A stretch of DNA of 64,000 nucleotides. Source: Halalkalibacter suaedae (GTDB lineage: Bacteria > Bacillota > Bacilli > Bacillales > Bacillaceae_D). Both the position numbers and the translations under genes were made by a program. The notes under the pieces were generated by a model. The model saw only the letters and a program-made list of their open reading frames with translations, had not been told where the DNA came from and did not search any database. Where the stretch lies: the NCBI RefSeq assembly GCF_017939705.1, contig NZ_JAGKSQ010000001.1:372001-436000 (forward strand). Reading direction: 5' to 3'. This document shows, in pieces, positions 25,602 to 33,964 of the stretch (the stretch's first letter is position 1; each line of letters starts with the position of its first letter).

Positions 25602-26741
25602 TTATCTCTTTTCAAGTTTCCCATGAGACAATTCGACCTCATCTAACGAAATATTTAACTCTCTTTTGTATTTCACAAGCTTATATTCGTTAATTTGGTC
25701 GACTAATGTAATGACTCTTCCGTTTTTCCCCATTCTCCCTGTTCGTCCAGCACGATGAACATAACTATCTGGGCTTGTTGCTGCATCCAACTGAATAATA
25801 TGTGAAACATCGTCGACATCCAAGCCTCTTGCTGCAACATCGGTTGCGATCAGAATTTGAATGTCTCCCTTTCGAAATAGTTGTAATGCTTTTTCACGTT
25901 CAAGCTTTGATTGGTCTGACGACAAAGCTAACGACTTAATCCCTCTATAAGAAAACTTCTCTGCTGTTTCGTTCAACTTGTCCAACTGATTAACGAAAAC
26001 AATCCCACGTTTAATCTCCTCTGCATGAATGATCTTTCTAGCAGTATCAATTTTATTTCTTGTTTCGACTCGGATAAAAAGATGATCAACATTCTTCGTT
26101 TGAAGGACACCACCCTCTGCTGCCATTTCAACGACAAAAGGAGCAACATCGGCAACTTGATCAGCAAACTTAGGAGGAATTGTCGCTGAAACAAATAAAT
26201 ACTGTGTATCTCGTCCAGCTCTTTTAGCAATTTGCATCGTCGCTTCCCATGAAGATTGTTCAGCCATCATTCGATCAGCCTCATCTACAGCGACTACTGA
26301 CACCTCATGAAGTTTCAGCTTCTTTAATTCAATTAGTTCTAACATTCGTCCAGGTGTTCCAATTGCAAGCTGCGGCTTCTGTTTTTTCAATTTTTCAATT
26401 TGACGCTTTACATTAGCCCCACCGATAAAAGAACCAATTTCAATTGGTGCATTTTTTGTTAACCCTTTTGCCACCTCGACAACCTGCATTGCTAGTTCCT
26501 GTGTTGGTGCGAGAATCATGACTTGTAATCCTTTTTTCTCCGGATCAACCTTTGCAAGAGCAGGCAATAAAAAGGCTAATGTTTTCCCTGTTCCTGTTTG
26601 TGATCGTGCAATAATACTCTGGCCATTTAATGCTTCTGGAATCATTTTCTTTTGTATATCCGTTGGTTCGGTAAGCCCCTGTTCTGCTAATACAGTTGCT
26701 AGTGTAGTTGGCAATTGGTCGAACGTAAAAGAATCATTCAT
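25602..26741 (-). CDS. yfmL: DEAD-box RNA helicase (YfmL-like)
   Basis: A 379-residue DEAD-box ATPase consisting only of the two RecA-like domains. Motifs in order are Q motif (PTDIQ), I SQTGTGKT, Ia PTQELA, Ib TPGR, II VDEAD, III SAT, IV GIVFVNQ, V ATDVAARGLDV and VI HRAGRTGRMG. The lack of a C-terminal RNA-binding tail and the short length suggest YfmL rather than CshA, CshB or DbpA; YfmL is linked to ribosome assembly. In B. subtilis yfmL lies elsewhere, so this placement between yugI and alaT is a local difference. The start is at 26741 (CDS in the ATG of MNDSFTF). Confidence 0.85.
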   Translation of the reverse strand: MNDSFTFDQLPTTLATVLAEQGLTEPTDIQKKMIPEALNGQSIIARSQTGTGKTLAFLLPALAKVDPEKKGLQVMILAPTQELAMQVVEVAKGLTKNAPIEIGSFIGGANVKRQIEKLKKQKPQLAIGTPGRMLELIELKKLKLHEVSVVAVDEADRMMAEQSSWEATMQIAKRAGRDTQYLFVSATIPPKFADQVADVAPFVVEMAAEGGVLQTKNVDHLFIRVETRNKIDTARKIIHAEEIKRGIVFVNQLDKLNETAEKFSYRGIKSLALSSDQSKLEREKALQLFRKGDIQILIATDVAARGLDVDDVSHIIQLDAATSPDSYVHRAGRTGRMGKNGRVITLVDQINEYKLVKYKRELNISLDEVELSHGKLEKR

Positions 26742-26898
26742 ACTATCCCTCTTCCTTCAAAATCTTCTATGCTTGAAATCTTATCTTTTTTTTCAAATGA
26801 AAACAAATTTTAATTTTTTTCTAAAATTTATGTATAGTTTCAAAACATTTGTCCATAATGGGTATTACAATCGTATCCCCCTACGAGATAAATTATTT

Positions 26899-26932
26899 AA
26901 GTGTCCCAACGCTGTTTGGGACACTCTTTTTT
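26899..26932 (+). terminator. Orphan plus-strand terminator
   Basis: GTGTCCCAA pairs with TTGGGACAC, followed on the plus strand by TCTTTTTT. No plus-strand gene lies upstream in this gap (the genes on both sides are on the minus strand), so it may end a short untranslated transcript. Confidence 0.6.
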
Positions 26933-26956
26933 GTATTAAGTTAGATTGAACATTAC

Positions 26957-26995
26957 AAAGGGTGTCTCAAAAGGTATTGGTTTTGAGACACCCTT
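26957..26995 (-). terminator. Terminator after alaT
   Basis: AAGGGTGTCTCAAAA pairs perfectly with TTTTGAGACACCCTT just after the alaT stop. Confidence 0.85.
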
Positions 26996-27008
26996 ATTAT
27001 TATCCCCA

Positions 27009-28184
27009 TTAAAATGATTTCAATAATCTTGAAATCCTTTCAATTGATTGTTCTAAGTTATCCATTGAGGTCGCATAGGAACAACGAATATGCCCTTCCC
27101 CACCCTGACCAAAAACCGAACCAGGAACAACAGCTACTCTTTCTTCTAACAGAAGCTTTTCTGCAAATTGTTCAGATGATAAGCCCGTTCTTTCAATTGA
27201 TGGAAACGCATAGAATGCCCCACCTGGAGTATGGCATGTTAAGCCAATTTCTGCAAATGACTTCACGATATAGTTTCGACGTTGTTTATAGGACTGTTTC
27301 ATACGTTCCACTTCATCTAAGCCACTTCTTAATGCTTCAAGAGCCCCATATTGTGCCATGGTCGGTGCACACATTAGGCTATATTGATGAATCTTTAGCA
27401 TTGCCGCTAACAAATCTGGTGGTGCCATTACGAATCCTAATCGCCATCCCGTCATCGCAAACGCTTTTGAGAATCCTTGAATTAATATCGTTCTATCCCT
27501 CATTTTCGGTAACGAAGCAAAGCTAACATGCTTTTCATCATATGTTAACTCCGCATAAATTTCATCAGAAAAAACGAGAAGATCATGACGTTCAATCACA
27601 GAGACAAGATCTTGAAGCTCTTTATGATTCATCGTTGAGCCTGTAGGATTATTAGGAAAACAGAGCATAATCGCTTTTGTTCGATTTGTAATTGCTTTTT
27701 CAATTGCCGATGCGGACACCTTGAAATCATTTTCAATCGATGTTCCGACCGAAACAGGCACTCCGCCTGCCATTTCAACTAGAGGTGCATAGGAAACAAA
27801 GCTCGGTTCAACGACAATGACTTCATCGCCTTCATCAAGAATTGCCCTCATACCAATATCAATTGCCTCACTTGCACCTACTGTGACAAGTACTTCGGTT
27901 TCAGGATCATATTGAACAGCGAAACGCTTATCCATATATAACGAAATTTCTCGACGTAATTCAAGCAACCCCGCATTCGCTGAATAAGCAGTAAACCCTC
28001 TTTCAAGCGAGGAAATGCTCGCCTCCCGGGTATTCCATGGTGTAATAAAATCAGGCTCCCCAACACCAAGAGAGATGATATTTTCCATCTTTGAGGCCAA
28101 ATCAAAAAAACGACGAATTCCTGATGGTTTAATTGATTGTACACGCTTGGATAATCTAGAATTTTGCTTAGTTTGTGAAATCAT
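27009..28184 (-). CDS. alaT: Alanine transaminase AlaT (YugH)
   Basis: A 391-residue fold-type I PLP aminotransferase. Visible are the N-terminal SLGVGEPDFITP, Tyr/Asn sites NNPTGSTM, the FSDEIYAELTY segment and the Schiff-base Lys in GFSKAFAMTGWRLGF. In B. subtilis AlaT makes alanine from pyruvate and is controlled by the Lrp-family AlaR. Here alaR lies immediately upstream and overlaps the start by four bases, so the pair is one operon and translation is coupled. A strong terminator follows. Confidence 0.92.
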   Translation of the reverse strand: MISQTKQNSRLSKRVQSIKPSGIRRFFDLASKMENIISLGVGEPDFITPWNTREASISSLERGFTAYSANAGLLELRREISLYMDKRFAVQYDPETEVLVTVGASEAIDIGMRAILDEGDEVIVVEPSFVSYAPLVEMAGGVPVSVGTSIENDFKVSASAIEKAITNRTKAIMLCFPNNPTGSTMNHKELQDLVSVIERHDLLVFSDEIYAELTYDEKHVSFASLPKMRDRTILIQGFSKAFAMTGWRLGFVMAPPDLLAAMLKIHQYSLMCAPTMAQYGALEALRSGLDEVERMKQSYKQRRNYIVKSFAEIGLTCHTPGGAFYAFPSIERTGLSSEQFAEKLLLEERVAVVPGSVFGQGGEGHIRCSYATSMDNLEQSIERISRLLKSF

Positions 28185-28675
28185 GGTGTCACCACAATGC
28201 GACGGTCTTCTTCTCCTTGATCAAACACAACACCGTCATGCTTATACTTTTTCAACTGAAAATGTGTCGTTGTTGAGATAACCGTATCAATTGTTGAAAG
28301 CTTTTCTGAAACAAAGCGTGAAATTTCAGACATTGTATTCCCTTCAATCACAACAGATAGATCATAAGCCCCAGACATGAGATATAATGCTTTCACTTCA
28401 GGAAATCTATAGATTCGTTCAGCTACTTGGTCGAAACCAACTCCACGCTGAGGAGTTACTTTTACATCAATCACTGCAGTTACTCCCTCTTGCTTTTCAA
28501 CCTTACTCCAATCAATCACTGCTGAATAACTAAGAATAATCTTGTCATTCTCTAATTTTTTTAGTATGGACGTTACCTCATCTTCGGTCATATCAACCAT
28601 TTTCGCAAGGGTCGGTAGAGGAATTCGCCCATTGCTTTCAATCACTTGCAGAATTTCAATCATCTTATCATTCAT
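28181..28675 (-). CDS. alaR: Lrp/AsnC family regulator AlaR
   Basis: A 164-residue regulator with an N-terminal winged helix (about 1-55, VIESNGRIPLPTLAKMVDMTEDEVTSILKKLE) and a C-terminal RAM/AsnC ligand domain (about 65-145, VTAVIDVKVTPQRGVGFDQVAERI, VKALYLMSGAYDLSVVIEG). AlaR activates alaT in B. subtilis in response to alanine. It is upstream of and overlaps alaT. The start at 28675 follows AAGGGGAT. Confidence 0.9.
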   Translation of the reverse strand: MNDKMIEILQVIESNGRIPLPTLAKMVDMTEDEVTSILKKLENDKIILSYSAVIDWSKVEKQEGVTAVIDVKVTPQRGVGFDQVAERIYRFPEVKALYLMSGAYDLSVVIEGNTMSEISRFVSEKLSTIDTVISTTTHFQLKKYKHDGVVFDQGEEDRRIVVTP

Positions 28676-28824
28676 CTCTCTATCCCCTTCCGCTTTAAAA
28701 ACACGTATGGTATCTGTTTATTTTGTTCATCATAACATATCAGACGAAATTTAATTGAATTTTCTTAGTAAAAAAAGGCTACTTTTCTACACTATTTTTC
28801 AACCCGAAAGGAATGATACCTATC

Positions 28825-29379
28825 ATGCCTTTATCAGATTCACGATATGCACTCTTAGTGATTGATATGATCAACGATTTTGAATTTTCTACTGGTAAAG
28901 AGCTCTACCCATTTGCACTCGAAGCAGGTAAACAAATTTCCATCTTAAAGGAGAAGCTCAAAGCTAAAAATATTCCGATCATTTATGTTAATGATAATTA
29001 CGGGAAATGGCAATCTGATTTCAGGCATCTTGTTTCTCACTGTGTTGAACAACCTGTCCTTGGTCAACCCATTGCTAAAATGATGTGTCCTAATAAGGAG
29101 GATTACTTTATTCTAAAACCGCAATTCTCGGGATTTTTTGCGACACCACTTGATTTATTACTTACTCATTTAAAGGTTGATACATTAATTCTAACAGGTG
29201 TAACTGGAAACATGTGTGTCTTGTTCACTGCAAATGATGCATATATGAGAGAATATAAGCTTATCATCCCATCAGATTGTATTGCCTCGGAGACAGTTGA
29301 CATTAACGATCAATCGCTACAAACAATGAAGAAAGTCTTAAAAGCCGATATTCGCCCATCCACTGAACTATTCAAATGA
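28825..29379 (+). CDS. Isochorismatase-family cysteine hydrolase
   Basis: A 184-residue enzyme of the isochorismatase/nicotinamidase fold. The catalytic triad is visible as Asp in LLVIDMINDF, Lys in FILKPQFSGF and Cys in TGNMCVLFTANDA. The second Asp-less metal motif of true nicotinamidases is not clear, so the substrate is unknown. The ATG at 28825 is preferred since an earlier ATG at 28813 abuts the AAAGGA site. It is divergent from alaR and convergent with luxS. Confidence 0.85.
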   Translation: MPLSDSRYALLVIDMINDFEFSTGKELYPFALEAGKQISILKEKLKAKNIPIIYVNDNYGKWQSDFRHLVSHCVEQPVLGQPIAKMMCPNKEDYFILKPQFSGFFATPLDLLLTHLKVDTLILTGVTGNMCVLFTANDAYMREYKLIIPSDCIASETVDINDQSLQTMKKVLKADIRPSTELFK

Positions 29380-29386
29380 AAGTAAG

Positions 29387-29428
29387 AGAGGTCTTAATCA
29401 TTAGCGAATGCTAACAATTAAGACCTCT
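29387..29428. terminator. Bidirectional terminator between the cysteine hydrolase and luxS
   Basis: AGAGGTCTTAATCATTAGC pairs with GCTAACAATTAAGACCTCT with one mismatch; it lies between two convergent stops. Confidence 0.8.
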
Positions 29429-29432
29429 AACT

Positions 29433-29906
29433 TTAAGCGAATATTTGCTTTAATGTTTCTTTATCATGCTCAAGCCAGTACTTCATTAACCTTTTTGCAC
29501 CTTCTAAGTCATGAAGCTTCGCTTGGCCGCATTGCTTTTCTGTAGCAGCAGGTACATCAGTAATGTCAAGTGAGTACTTCATTGTTTTTTCTAGTACATC
29601 AATAATCTCATCGACTGTTGGTGTCCCACTCATGATCAAATAAAAACCAGTCTGACAGCCCATTGGAGACAAATCAATGACATCGAAATGGTCATAGTCT
29701 TCAGCAAAATGACGAATATTTAATGCAAGTAGATGCTCCATTGTATGAATAACATCTGGTTTCATCGCCTGCTTATTTGGTTGAAAAAAACGAATATCAA
29801 ATTTATTAACTTCACCGTCAGAACCTACAGGAATCGTTCCACAAGGTCGAACGAATGGTGCCTTTACAATCGTATGGTCTAATTCAAAGCTTTCCACAGT
29901 TGGCAT
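29433..29906 (-). CDS. luxS: S-ribosylhomocysteine lyase LuxS
   Basis: A 157-residue metalloenzyme that converts S-ribosylhomocysteine to homocysteine and DPD, the precursor of autoinducer-2, in the activated methyl cycle. Metal ligands are visible as H54 and H58 in HTMEHL and the Cys in EKQCGQAK near residue 125. The ATG at 29906 follows GGGGAG by eight bases; a GTG nine bases upstream lies inside that site. It appears to be transcribed alone. Confidence 0.96.
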   Translation of the reverse strand: MPTVESFELDHTIVKAPFVRPCGTIPVGSDGEVNKFDIRFFQPNKQAMKPDVIHTMEHLLALNIRHFAEDYDHFDVIDLSPMGCQTGFYLIMSGTPTVDEIIDVLEKTMKYSLDITDVPAATEKQCGQAKLHDLEGAKRLMKYWLEHDKETLKQIFA

Positions 29907-29994
29907 AAAAACCACTCCCCATTCTTACTTTTCTAGTACTTCCTAATAGTATACAAGAGTTCATTCTATCTGTCTAAACCCATTGTTTGGGACA

Positions 29995-30393
29995 TTATTT
30001 CCCTTGTTCTTCGACCGGGATCTGATGGGCAGTAGCAAACACTCTTATCTCAGATTCTAAACCATCAGGTCCAAAGCGATGAAGTTTAATTCTCATCCCA
30101 GATTTCGGATAGATCAAGACAATTGTTCGACTACCGATAGCAATGACTGTTATTTTCTTAATATCCTCAGCCCTTAGCACACGATTTACAATTGTTTTTC
30201 CTAAAATAACAATTCGATAGGTTAATTGTTGCTGCTCAGGAATAAACTTATAAGAGGTTGTAATTACAAGAAGAAGTACGAATACCACACCATAAGCAAA
30301 CCATTGATATGAATGATCTAGCATTGATCCATAGACCATTGCTAGTAAGATTAACAAAAGCCACAGAAACATAGGCTCTTTTGCTTTATACAT
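29995..30393 (-). CDS. Membrane protein with small C-terminal PH-like domain
   Basis: A 132-residue protein with two N-terminal membrane helices (FLWLLLILLAMVYGSML and FAYGVVFVLLLVITTSY) and a beta-rich soluble part (YRIVILGKTIVNRVLRAEDI to IVLIYPKSGMRIKLHRFG). The layout resembles small bacterial PH-domain membrane proteins, but I do not assign a family. It lies between luxS and the YihY-family gene, reading toward luxS. Confidence 0.65.
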   Translation of the reverse strand: MYKAKEPMFLWLLLILLAMVYGSMLDHSYQWFAYGVVFVLLLVITTSYKFIPEQQQLTYRIVILGKTIVNRVLRAEDIKKITVIAIGSRTIVLIYPKSGMRIKLHRFGPDGLESEIRVFATAHQIPVEEQGK

Positions 30394-30490
30394 TTTCTCT
30401 ACTCCCCTTCCACATACTATTATACATAAGTTTTAATGATCTAAAAGAAGGGAAAGAAGATCAACAGTAAAACAAGTAAAGGAGAAAACA

Positions 30491-31321
30491 ATGAAATCAT
30501 TTACACGTATTTTTTTTAAACAATTAAAAACAGATCCAATTCTTGATTGGGCTGCTACACTTGCTTACTATTTTATGTTATCAATTTTCCCACTTTTAAT
30601 TTTCATGCTAGCATTAATTCCATATTTTAATTTGGATGTAGACATGATCTACTCCTTCATTAACGACTATGTTCCAGAAAACCTTGCAGAACTACTGTCA
30701 ACTACCATACTAGAAGTAATCAACGAACCTCAGGGTGGACTCCTTTCCTTCGGGATCTTGGCGACATTATGGTCGGCATCAAATGGTATGAATGCCTTAA
30801 TACGTGCTGTTAATCGCTCTTATAATATTGAGGAGACTAGAGGCTTCCTGAGACTTCGTGGACTTTCAATTTTACTAACAATTGGCATGATTATTGTCAT
30901 TGTCGCAACACTCCTATTACCTGTATTCGGTAATTTAATTATTACTGGTCTTGAACGCTTTTCACTACTCCCTCATGACATCGCAGTAATTCTAAACATA
31001 CTTAGATGGATTATCGGAATTGGCTTAATGACGTTAGTGCTAATGTTACTCTACTGGATCGGTCCTAATATTAAATTGAAGTTATCTCAAGTAATTGTTG
31101 GGGCTGTTGTTGCTACAATAGGCTGGCAAATTATCTCGTTTGCCTTCTCCACATATGTAAGTAACTTTGGAAATTTCACTGCAACTTACGGAAGTCTCGG
31201 AGGGGTTATCATTTTAATGCTCTGGTTTTTCTTAACTGGTTTGATTTTAGTTATTGGCGGTGAATTAAACGCAACATTATATCTTCATAAAAGCAAAAAC
31301 AATAATAAACCTACAAGTTAG
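30491..31321 (+). CDS. YihY/UPF0761 family inner-membrane protein
   Basis: A 276-residue protein with six predicted membrane helices. The family's N-terminal amphipathic segment DPILDWAATLAYYFMLSIFP and the middle segment ATLWSASNGMNALIRAVNRSYN are characteristic of the YihY/BrkB (formerly annotated RNase BN) family. Function is uncertain. The start follows AAGGAG. It lies just upstream of the HU gene with about 95 bases between. Confidence 0.9.
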   Translation: MKSFTRIFFKQLKTDPILDWAATLAYYFMLSIFPLLIFMLALIPYFNLDVDMIYSFINDYVPENLAELLSTTILEVINEPQGGLLSFGILATLWSASNGMNALIRAVNRSYNIEETRGFLRLRGLSILLTIGMIIVIVATLLLPVFGNLIITGLERFSLLPHDIAVILNILRWIIGIGLMTLVLMLLYWIGPNIKLKLSQVIVGAVVATIGWQIISFAFSTYVSNFGNFTATYGSLGGVIILMLWFFLTGLILVIGGELNATLYLHKSKNNNKPTS

Positions 31322-31417
31322 TAAAATGATTTCGAAAACGTGTATAAATTATAGAAAATTGGTGATGATGGTAGCAAGAAACACGCTTTACCAACGATAT
31401 GAGGAGATGATTGAACA

Positions 31418-31690
31418 ATGAACAAAACAGAATTAGTACAAGCAGTTGCAGAGCGTTCCGAACTTTCAAAAAAAGATGCAGGGCTTGCAGTTAATACAGT
31501 CTTTGAGATTATTGAAGAAACACTGGCAAAAGGTGAAACCATTCAACTTATTGGTTTTGGAAACTTCGAGGTAAGAGAAAGAGCAGCAAGAAAAGGAAGA
31601 AATCCACAAACTGGTGAAGAGATTGATATCGCTGCAACAAAAACACCAGCCTTCAAAGCAGGTAAGCAATTAAAAGAAGCCGTTAAGTAA
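31418..31690 (+). CDS. hbs: HU-family DNA-binding protein
   Basis: A 90-residue histone-like protein, [20 protein letters not shown] to the end, with the beta arm [20 protein letters not shown] and [15 protein letters not shown] dimers bend DNA and are essential in B. subtilis. The sequence is close to canonical HBsu in length and motifs; a second HU copy elsewhere in the genome is possible, since hbs is normally near other genes. The start follows GAGGAGATG. A strong terminator follows. Confidence 0.93.
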   Translation: MNKTELVQAVAERSELSKKDAGLAVNTVFEIIEETLAKGETIQLIGFGNFEVRERAARKGRNPQTGEEIDIAATKTPAFKAGKQLKEAVK

Positions 31691-31759
31691 GCCGTAACAT
31701 ATGAGAGGTTGATTCATCCTTATTCAGCTGAACAAATCAAATTAACCTCAAAAATGTCC

Positions 31760-31806
31760 AAGGGCACTAAGAAGGTAAAAGCATACCTTTCTTAGTGCCC
31801 TTTTTC
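31760..31806 (+). terminator. Terminator after the HU gene
   Basis: AAGGGCACTAAGAAGGTA pairs with TACCTTTCTTAGTGCCCTT (one bulge) followed by TTTTT. Confidence 0.9.
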
Positions 31807-31834
31807 ATTTACCCCAGTTCATTCATATCTACTA

Positions 31835-32305
31835 TTACTGTTGATATGGCGAATCCTCAGCAGGCTTATTGTATGTAACATACGTTCTTGCAAGCATGTC
31901 ATGTATACTTCGTTTATCTTTTCGAAACGCAACCATAAAAACACTGACAATAAAGGCGATTCCGAGAGTAATTGTGTAAACAAATATTCCAACTACTGAA
32001 CGAATAAGCATCGTTCCAAAGCCAACGTTACTACCATCTACCTTCACAATCCGGATCCCACAAATACGCTTACCAACCGTATAACCAGCCCATAGGACTG
32101 GAACAATCAGCCCATACAGAAGTTCTCCGATTCCTTGAATAGAATTAATAATAAGGTCCTGCTGAGTCATTTCTGGAAAGACCTCAACTTCACTTCCCGA
32201 AACAGGAATGATTAAAAAGACAATAAAAAAGACAAACGTGATAAAAATGCTGTCCAGTATTCGTGCACCGACACGAATCCAAAAACCAGCTGGACGTTCA
32301 ACCAT
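31835..32305 (-). CDS. RDD family membrane protein
   Basis: A 156-residue protein with an RDD domain: Arg in FWIRVGARILD, Asp in the same helix (ARILDS) and the last Asp in RSIHDMLARTYV. Four hydrophobic segments are predicted, and TVGKRICGIRIVK between them is typical. RDD proteins are of mixed or unknown function, some with Na+/H+ antiport activity. The ATG at 32305 follows GGGAGG; the longer frame upstream is unlikely. It is divergent from bioY. Confidence 0.85.
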   Translation of the reverse strand: MVERPAGFWIRVGARILDSIFITFVFFIVFLIIPVSGSEVEVFPEMTQQDLIINSIQGIGELLYGLIVPVLWAGYTVGKRICGIRIVKVDGSNVGFGTMLIRSVVGIFVYTITLGIAFIVSVFMVAFRKDKRSIHDMLARTYVTYNKPAEDSPYQQ

Positions 32306-32388
32306 ATGATCAGCCTCCCTAAAATAACAATCTTTTACATTATAACAAAGATACATAGACAAAAACAAAACAAAATGGAGTACCTTTA

Positions 32389-32420
32389 TTGTAAACCAAA
32401 CTATGTTTTTGTGTTGACAA
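32389..32420 (+). promoter_or_regulatory. BirA (biotin repressor) operator upstream of bioY
   Basis: TTGTAAACC (32389-32397), 14 bases, then TGTTGACAA (32412-32420), close to the consensus BirA dyad TTGTAAACC / GGTTTACAA. The right arm overlaps the -35 element TTGACA (32414-32419), so BirA binding would block transcription of bioY. Confidence 0.8.
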
Positions 32421-32442
32421 TGATTAGTAATACGACTATTCT
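32414..32442 (+). promoter_or_regulatory. Promoter of bioY
   Basis: -35 TTGACA (32414-32419), 17-base spacer, -10 TATTCT (32437-32442), about 32 bases before the TTG start. The -35 element is embedded in the BirA site. Confidence 0.7.
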
Positions 32443-32474
32443 ACTAATAAATACTAATTTATGAGGTGAACCTA

Positions 32475-33065
32475 TTGACTAACTCCACGATTCAAACAAA
32501 GCAGCTCGTACTAGTAGCAATGTTTGCTGCATTAATGCCAATCGGAGCTAACTTTACATCTTTTCTTGTTATTGGACTTGTACCTATTACGCTCCAAACC
32601 TTTTTCTCAATTTTAGCAGGAGCTCTTCTCGGTAAACGACTTGGAGCACTTGCTATGATTATTTACTTGATCACAGGTCTTGTTGGGTTTCCGGTATTTG
32701 CTCAGTTTAAAGGGGGACTCGGGACATTTCTCCAGCCAACTTTCGGATTTTTACTGTCCTTTGTTATTTTGGCATATGTAACTGGACTTATTATTGAAAA
32801 ACGTCAGAAAAAGAACCTAAATACATTTTTAATAGCTTGCTTCGTTGGTCTATTAATAAACTATGTGTTTGGTACACATTATATGTATTACGCTACTCAA
32901 TTCCTTGCTGGGTCTGACGCTGTCAGCTACCGTGTTGTTTGGGGTTGGATGGCCGCACCACTCGTAAAAGATATCATCTTAACCTTTTTCGCTGCTATTT
33001 TAGCGACAAAAATCTATCATATTGTCCAAACTTCCAAATCATCACCCAATCAGAAGATAGCATAG
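32475..33065 (+). CDS. bioY: Biotin transporter substrate-binding subunit BioY
   Basis: A 196-residue membrane protein, the S component of an ECF-type biotin transporter, with six predicted helices. Marks include TKQLVLVAMFAALMPIGANF, FFSILAGALLGKRLGALAMIIYL and GLVGFPVFAQFKGGLG, and the BioY family signature near YVFGTHYMYY. The frame opens at a GTG (32466) inside the AGGTGA site; the TTG at 32475, six bases after it, is preferred. The upstream BirA operator supports the assignment. The B. subtilis counterpart is yuiG (bioYB), next to yuiE and yuiD. Confidence 0.92.
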   Translation: MTNSTIQTKQLVLVAMFAALMPIGANFTSFLVIGLVPITLQTFFSILAGALLGKRLGALAMIIYLITGLVGFPVFAQFKGGLGTFLQPTFGFLLSFVILAYVTGLIIEKRQKKNLNTFLIACFVGLLINYVFGTHYMYYATQFLAGSDAVSYRVVWGWMAAPLVKDIILTFFAAILATKIYHIVQTSKSSPNQKIA

Positions 33066-33081
33066 TCTACGAATCACTAAA

Positions 33082-33240
33082 GAGACTGAGATATAACTAT
33101 CTGACTAAAGTTCCAAAGAAATTAATCCATAGCGGATGCAAGATATGTATACTCCTCCGCTGCAAAAGCAAAAAGCTTAGAAACCGCAGAGTCACTGAGG
33201 CCAGCGATATACGTAACTTTGGATTCTGTTGGGGTAAAAC
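33082..33240 (-). repeat. Type A repeat, degenerate inverted copy
   Basis: Aligning by eye with the reverse complement of the copy at 33248 gives matches such as GAGACTGAGATATAACTA with GAGGCTGGGACATAACTA, and TAGCGGATGCAAGATATG with TAGCGGATGAAATATACG. The right half is much decayed. It starts 17 bases after the bioY stop. Confidence 0.6.
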
Positions 33241-33247
33241 AATAGAA

Positions 33248-33484
33248 GAGGCTGGGACAAAAGTGATTTAACTAATAGAAAACCAGAACAATGGTAGTTG
33301 GCGGACATAAGCCGCTCCTGAAATATACTACGCTTTCCGCGGGAAGCCGGTGAGCCTCCTCGTCTACGCCTGCGGGGTCTCACCCTTGGCTTTTTGATCC
33401 CGCAGGAGTCTACGTATATTTCATCCGCTACATGATTGCTTTGTTCGGTATTTCAGTTAGACACTTTAGTTATGTCCCAGCCTC
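33248..33484 (+). repeat. Type A structured repeat, intact 237-bp copy
   Basis: The clearest type A copy, with perfect 12-bp terminal inverted repeats GAGGCTGGGACA and TGTCCCAGCCTC. The interior folds on itself: GCTCCTGAAATATACTACG near the left matches the complement of CTACGTATATTTCATCCGC near the right, and GCGGGAAGCC pairs with GGCTTTTTGATCCCGC. No target duplication is apparent. Reading frames within are not genes. Confidence 0.85.
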
Positions 33485-33615
33485 CTTTATTTTTTCTTTT
33501 TCAGGTTCATGTTTCGTTTGAGATCAACTACGCAAATTGTAATAGCACATTTAGTTTTAATATTCTCTTGATATTCATTTTTAAGAACAGAGAAATTCGA
33601 GCTCCCCTTTCATCT

Positions 33616-33744
33616 AAGCGGACGGATGGGTGGGCCGACTCCTGCAGGATAGAAAGGGCAAGGTGGAAATCCACCGGCACAGCCGGTTAGTTCCACGCCC
33701 TCCGGCGGGTGTGTGCCCCCCATCCCGGTAGCGTGTTCGAAGCG
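33616..33744 (+). repeat. Type B structured repeat, copy 1
   Basis: A 129-bp repeat beginning AAGCGGACGG and ending in GGTAGCG...AAGCG. Nested stems are visible: GTGGAA (33663-33668) with TTCCAC (33691-33696), and ACCGGC-ACA-GCCGGT in the middle. Other copies are at 44154 and 58668. The stem bases differ between copies but stay complementary. Confidence 0.8.
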
Positions 33745-33840
33745 ATTTTTTACAGCCAATAGCTTCCCAAGACTTGGCGGCCTGAAAGTTTAATGATATT
33801 CTACTTTTCACCTCCTGATTTTCCAGTTACTTCTAAAAAA

Positions 33841-33954
33841 ACGAGAAGGTCACCTACTTCCTGCGAAAAGCGAAGTATATTCCAGGAGCGGCTTCCTTAC
33901 ACCATACCCTTCATTTCGTTTTTTTGTTAGCTCAAACACTTATGTCCCAGCCTC
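33841..33954 (-). repeat. Type A repeat, partial inverted copy
   Basis: On the minus strand it begins GAGGCTGGGACATAAGTG, carries AAGCCGCTCCTGGAATATAC and TTCGCTTTTCGCAGGAAG, then diverges after GGTGACC. It is a left half only, in the opposite direction to the intact copy at 33248. Confidence 0.7.
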
Positions 33955-33964
33955 TAATATTTTG

